DNA of 64,000 nt from Pyrenula massariospora (lineage: Eukaryota; Ascomycota; Eurotiomycetes; Pyrenulales; Pyrenulaceae). Of this stretch, positions 58,785 to 64,000 are shown in pieces; position 1 is the stretch's first letter; the number at the start of each line of letters is the position of its first letter. The notes beneath the pieces were generated by a model, which was not told the DNA's origin, ran no database searches, and saw only the letters and a program-made list of their open reading frames with translations. Both the position numbers and the translations under genes were made by a program. Location: contig JAGFMI010000007.1 of assembly GCA_021030905.1 (NCBI GenBank), positions 682,001 to 746,000 of the forward strand, read 5' to 3'.

Positions 58785-59850
58785 GTAAAGGAAGCAGGAG
58801 ATAGCGCTATGTGAAGAACGGCTACTACGGTATAGTAACTTCTAAAAGCTTTGGCGACTGTAGCGAGACAGGACCTCTGCCATTCTTCTTATAGTCATAC
58901 TTGGAATCTGGGAGGACTCATGACCCGTGGGCGAAGAGGACGGGCAGGAAGCCGTGGAGATGGTAAAAACAGAAAATTAAGGCAAAGGCGAAAGCTCGTA
59001 ATTTCAAAGTCAATCAAACGCACGAAAATGGTTTCCAGAGGAGGGCATTATCACCCATTATCTGACACAAGGGAGCTACGACAAAATTCGCAATCTGGTT
59101 CATCCCTAGTTGTGGAGGTTAGGGCGAGGGCGAGGGTAGAATGTCTGCGCCACAGGTCGGAATCGCCCAGGCCAATATGCAGGAAAAACTTTTTAGACTC
59201 TCCAATTAGAATAGAGTGAACCCTTTGGCGGAAGCTAGGGCATCTTTCGGTGATTGTTAAAGCCACACTCCGGACTTAGTGAAAAGTACGCTGAACGGCC
59301 ACATGACGCACCTAGGCAACGAGGCGGCTTTGTACGAAAGATGTTCCAGAAGCCTCCCTCTTTCTCTTCCCTAGGCTTAGATATTATCGGCAACCGCCAT
59401 GATCAACTACTTCTTCAGGTAAGGTAAAAGGCAAGAGAATTTCTGACACTTAATGAGGAGGTTCCAGTGATGAAGCGCACAACTTTAACTTCGTATACTT
59501 CCAAGATGCAGATACGACACACCGCCAGCTTCTCAAGGCAACTTTGAGGCAACCCATCCATCCCAACTGTTTCAATAAATGGAAAGGGACAAAAACAAGC
59601 AGAATGAGACCCATCGAATTTTGCAGAAGGATTCCTTTCAGAGACAGAACAGATGGTGACTAGGAATCCAACCAGGTCCACGATCACCGTCGTCTTCAGG
59701 ACCACAAATGACATTGAACACAAGGCCCATGCTAAATACAGCGATTTCCTCGAAAATTGATAGTGATAGACACCGGCCAACCGGTCCTGCGAGGCAGACA
59801 AGCTAGGAATCTTAAACCTTGCTTCGACGCTGCATGAGTCGTACTTTCCA
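58785..59850. other. Intergenic region between Cys-rich ORFs
   Basis: 1.1 kb. A 128-codon frame on the minus strand (59415-59801) contains hydrophobic and Cys residues but not the shared module; not accepted as a gene. Confidence 0.35.
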
Positions 59851-60234
59851 TTAGGCGCGCGATTGGGTGGGGTCTTCCAACTCGATTAGATCCCGAGGGC
59901 AATAATCACATCTCGTGTGTTGACAGGCTGGTGTGATGCATTTCTCGTACTGAAAAGTATAGGGGCCAGGGAATTCACATCTCTGACAACAGTACCAGAC
60001 ATGTACCAATGTGGCGTCTTGCATTTGGTTCAGCTCCTTTTCGACATAAGGATGGAACCCGGTCTTTGACAAGCATTGAGAGTATTTAATAGAAGTCTGA
60101 GACAAAACCAGATCATGCTCAGGCTTTTGACCATCATCCTGCTGAAAAGAATCTTGTGTGATCTGTTGGGAGTTCCCAGATTGATTTGGGGAGCCATAGC
60201 AAGGAGCCGAAAACCGATCTGGCTCCGATGACAT
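59851..60234 (-). CDS. Cys-rich protein with one zinc-ribbon-like module (copy C)
   Basis: Intronless, 127 residues from ATG 60234. Residues 1-70 are polar and Gln/Ser-rich without motifs. The module lies at about 80-115: WYCCQRCEFPGP, then CITPACQHTRCDYC, the same pattern as copies A and B with a slightly longer gap after the third Cys. The chain ends with an acidic stretch (LIELEDP). No signal peptide. I do not recognise a named family. Being the third such frame on the same strand within 4.6 kb supports its being real. Confidence 0.55.
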   Translation of the reverse strand: MSSEPDRFSAPCYGSPNQSGNSQQITQDSFQQDDGQKPEHDLVLSQTSIKYSQCLSKTGFHPYVEKELNQMQDATLVHVWYCCQRCEFPGPYTFQYEKCITPACQHTRCDYCPRDLIELEDPTQSRA

Positions 60235-62262
60235 TGTTTCAGAGAATAAGTGCTATGCGATCAGTGCCTTGCTCAAGTGTTTAATGAGCCGACGTCTACA
60301 CCGCAGAGAAACGTTGTCGCTCGGAGGTTCCGGTGGATTTTTTAGGCGGAGAGGAGAGTGAATGGTGTTTGAGGGACAAGATCAACTTTGCGGAAGATCT
60401 CCTTTTCTGTGAATCCAGTGAATGGTATGTGAGCCTTGGATCAGTAAGGAGAAAGAATAGTCGACTTACTTCGGTCCTGTCGATGTTCTGTTTGCTCGAA
60501 GAACTACACGGTAGAGCTGAGGGCGCTTGGGGGTGGCGATAGATATATTGCATGGCTGCCCAAGCCTGGATGTAGCCATGACGACAAACGGTGTGAGAAA
60601 AGTTGATAGCATTGTACAACCTTGAATACAGCAGTAGCCTGCGTATTTTCTGGTGCAGTACCAAGGGTGTAACTCTTAGGTAGGAACGAGCAATTGCAGC
60701 CCCTGAGATGCTATTGTGGGATGGATCTGACTCTACGGGACGGCTAACCCTTGTCAACGTCCCTTATGATATCTTTGTGGCTTGTTCTAGTAGAATTCGC
60801 CGGGCCAATTTGGAGAAACTTAACGGCATCTGCTCGGCACCACAAACCGAGACCACCCTTGCTTTTCCACATGGCTACTTAACGTCTCAGAAAGCGTACG
60901 ACGGTAGGTTTCCCACTCGCTAACGTCAGTGGCCAGGAAAGGTCATGGATTTGCCGCTGAATATTGGCCCGCTCTAAACCCCTGGATTTGGCTGCCGGTT
61001 CCGCAGAGACAGAAGGATCAAGCCTTACATCCGCGGCGCGCGTGGCGACAAGGGGCTGCAAACATACGCGCATCGGTAAGAGCCATGGCAGAGAGAAAAG
61101 ACTGGCCCCCATCCAGTCATGTTTGGCAAAGGTCTGGCAACCGTGTGAAAGGCCGACTAGTGGATACTGATGTTTTTGGATCACACCTTATCCCACTCCG
61201 CATGGAAACAATCATTCCGAGGTTTGCTTGTGCAGGCGAGGAAGCGAAGAATATGCGTTTTAGGAGGATTTTTGGCGGTGTAACACCTTCGGCTTAGCTT
61301 AACCGGGGAACAGAGTATAGAACATCCACGAGCCTCAGTTTCCGACAGTTTGGTACGATCGCATAACGCAATTGGACATGCAGGCGCTAAAAATGTGGTA
61401 CTCACGGGCCGCTGATCAACGCTCGAGGAGACAAAGGAACTCATGGTTTGTTCCCGAGTACCAGGCACACGGAGTCGCCGTGAGCCAGGGTCAGCAGGAA
61501 AAAACTTTGCATATTCCCGAGAACCAGGAGAATTCAATTGCCTAATGTGCGGAGAAAATGGGCAAAGAGGGAAGGTAATTTCTTAAAACCTTACCTCACA
61601 GCCTTGCGGTGTCGATCCGGGAACGGGGCCCTATACGCAAGAGGCAAGGTAGATGCCTTGCGTTAGATCAAACGAGGATCAGAATAACATGGGGTGACAA
61701 TTGAAATAGCTCTTCTTTTGCACATGGAAGCGCTAGGGAAATTGGTTCTTGTGACCCCGGAGCTGAAAGAAAGTGACATGCAGGGGTGTCTAGCGTGAAT
61801 AAGGTGTATAGAATGGCACTTGAAACATGTATATGCAAGGTGATAGAGTCGAATGTGACCTCACCGTGCGCCTTACCGCCTAACGAGGTCATCATGAACT
61901 ATACGAGGTGATTTTTCGCGGTCAGAGGAACGGTCTCTCGAATGTGCGAGCAAATGAAAGGACCGCAGAGCCTGAAGAGTGCGGTGATAGCGACCGCGCT
62001 AACCCGTTCTGGCTACTAAGCGTCAACAATTGAAAATCCCATGTTCCAGGGTCTGGCACAGAGCCTCAAACCCCATCACGCTGACAGCCACACCGTCTGT
62101 CCCGCCTTCTAGGACAGAAGCTAGACACTTGCTGGCTTAAGCGACATCTTGGTCAAGTCGATGTATCTTTCGGCCGACATTATAGCCTTTGATGAATATC
62201 ATAGCGGTCACGACCCGTTCGAGTTATTGCTCCGCAAGATGTAAACGCCGCGATATATCTCT
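60235..62262. other. Gene-poor stretch upstream of the palmitoyltransferase gene
   Basis: 2 kb with short frames only on both strands. No motif-bearing gene recognised. Confidence 0.35.
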
Positions 62263-63839
62263 ATGAGTTCACAACATGCCCATCCGGGATGCGACCCGAA
62301 GACCGCCAATAAATGGACGGCCAGAGTCATTCCGGTGGTACTGCTGGGAATCATAGTGTATGCTACATGGGTTGTTACGAAGCCGTTATGCGGTACTTTA
62401 ACTCCCCTGCGTCCAGAATCCAGACCAGAAGCTAAGGACATCCTACAGTCGATTACCTGCTCAACCCGCCGACCGGAGTTTCATTTCCACCTCGACACAG
62501 CATTGCAATCGTCATACTAGTCTTGTACTATCTTCTTCTGATACCGCTCCTTGTCTGTTATGCCAGACTCATCCAGACGATTCTCACAAACCCTGGTTTC
62601 TTACCACGGGGCCCACTGTACTATCGGACTCAAAAGGATGCATCAGCAGGTACCAGACCGCCGCATGGGAGTTCTCGGCATCGCCGGACCCAACATCACA
62701 TTGAAAAGGGGGCGAGCCAAGAAAGGAATTCTGCGTCTGAGAGCTCGACATATGGGGCACAATCGGGAGCCGACAGTTTTCCGGAGTTCTGGCTACGGGA
62801 CATGTTCGTCTGCAACTACGACGGCAGACCCAATTGGTGCTCGACGTGCATGAACTTCAAGACCGACCGTGCTCATCATTGTAAGGAAGTTGATCGTTGC
62901 ATCGCCAAGTTCGATCACTTCTGCCCTTGGGCTGGTGGTCTCATCAGTGAGACAAGCTTCAAATACTTTATTCAATTTGTCACCTACGCAGCGTTATTTT
63001 GTATCCACTTACTCGTTGTTTTTGCCGTCTTCGTGCATGAAAGGAATCGAACATTGCACAATTTGGACGTGCACTGGTGCATCGTTCTCGGTCTCTCGTC
63101 CCTTTTCTTCCTCTTCAGCGCCGGAATGAGCGGGTCTTCTCTTCAATTGGCTATCCTCAACTCAACCACGGTAGAAAACTTGTCCCGCAGATCAAAGATC
63201 TGGTACATTGCAGTTCGGATCCCTCGGCCACAGGACGGCCGGCCAGGGGGTAAGAAGCAAAACTTTATGACCATTACTTATCCACGGCCGCCGGAGGAGC
63301 AGAAGTTGCTACAAGACCGGTATAACCCCGTGTCGGATCCCTTTCCTGACGCAAACAAAGGTGTTCCAAAAGATGGTCCGAATTCTCATGCGCCCAATGA
63401 TCCGCAATTGCCCCCTGGTCTCTCCCCTATTTCGCCTTCTACTCGTCGCCCTACGTCAATTCCTCGTTCCGAGCAACGTTTGTTTGCGATTCTCGCGAGT
63501 CAACCAGGCGAGAATCCTTTCGACCTTGGTCCACTAACAAACTTAAAGGAGGTGCTAGGGTACAGATACCGCGACTGGATCTTGCCGATCAAACCTAGCC
63601 CATGTACTGATCATGGCAATGGTGTGAGCCTATTCAAATTAGGAGAGGTTGTCAGGAGAATGAAGGAGGATGCAGGTTTCGATAGGGCTCACGAGCAAGG
63701 GAAAAACAGCCAGAATACAAAAAGAAGGCGAAGAAGACGTCGAGGAAGTAACGCTAGTGGTCGAAGGCACTCGAACGCTGGAACGGCGGGCATCACACGG
63801 GGTCATGAACGACGGCTGTCGCGACAAAGTAGCACATAA
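62263..63839 (+). CDS. pfa5: DHHC-type protein S-palmitoyltransferase, Pfa5-like
   Basis: Two exons (62263-62392 and 62449-63839), 506 residues. Two N-terminal TM helices (VIPVVLLGIIVYATWVV and IVILVLYYLLLIPLLVC) precede the Cys-rich domain CSTCMNFKTDRAHHC...RCIAKFDHFCPWAGG. The active tetrad reads Asp-His-Phe-Cys, a DHHC variant in keeping with fungal Pfa5 proteins, where the third position is not always His. Two more helices follow (FIQFVTYAALFCIHLLVVF and CIVLGLSSLFFLFSAG), then NSTTVENL, the TTxE motif. The cytosolic tail is long and ends in a run of eight Arg with Ser. It adds palmitate to Cys of substrate proteins at internal membranes or the plasma membrane. Pfa5 assignment rests on the ISETSFKYFIQF segment after the active site. 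Confidence 0.88.
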
Positions 63840-64000
63840 GCTATGATTAATGATCATATAATCCATCCTGACCATCTTCTCAACGCCTTACATGTGTGGC
63901 GCGGGTCAAAGCCTCGTAGAACAAAAGGACTTGGTGAAACTAAACCTCTAGAGGCCGGCAATTTCATTTCGAGCCTCAAGATGGCAGTCATCTTGCCGGT

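Overview
The window is nuclear DNA of a filamentous ascomycete (Pezizomycotina). The genes are short on introns of about 45-60 bases with GT...AG ends and CTRAY-like branch sites. The protein set is typically fungal: a highly reducing polyketide synthase, WSC sensor, fungal-type NLR N-terminal domains, arginine attenuator peptide, Pfa5-type palmitoyltransferase and Sqt1. Class or species cannot be fixed from the sequence. Intron models below were read by eye from splice signals, reading frame and family motifs; every spliced model I give as complete sums to a whole number of codons.

Layout. 0-0.6 kb: the 5' end of a gene with a fungal NLR-like N-terminal domain, running off the left edge. 3.9-21.1 kb: a compact secondary-metabolite locus with an FSH/LovG-like serine hydrolase (-), a DHA2-type MFS transporter (-) and an intact 15-exon, 2600-residue HR-PKS (KS-AT-DH-cMT-ER-KR-ACP, +). 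The PKS has no release domain, so the hydrolase is the obvious candidate releaser and the MFS protein the candidate exporter. 22.6-29.4 kb: a 1035-residue orphan fungal protein followed by a second NLR-type N-terminal-domain protein. 29.3-30.9 kb: two back-to-back gene halves that look like one F-box-like gene split by an inversion.

31.4-51.3 kb is mostly conserved housekeeping: a Gfo/Idh/MocA oxidoreductase, the arginine-specific carbamoyl-phosphate synthase small subunit with its upstream arginine attenuator peptide reading frame (two introns inside the uORF), a modin-like protein, a WSC wall-stress sensor, a 4-coumarate-CoA-ligase-like enzyme with a possible peroxisomal tail, Sqt1, the complex I B12 (NDUFB3) subunit and the Caf1/Pop2 deadenylase. 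51.3-62.2 kb is gene-poor and holds three dispersed same-strand ORFs that share a Cys/His zinc-ribbon-like module. 62.3-63.8 kb encodes a Pfa5-like DHHC palmitoyltransferase.

No rRNA, convincing tRNA, CRISPR array, transposon or virus-derived element was recognised.
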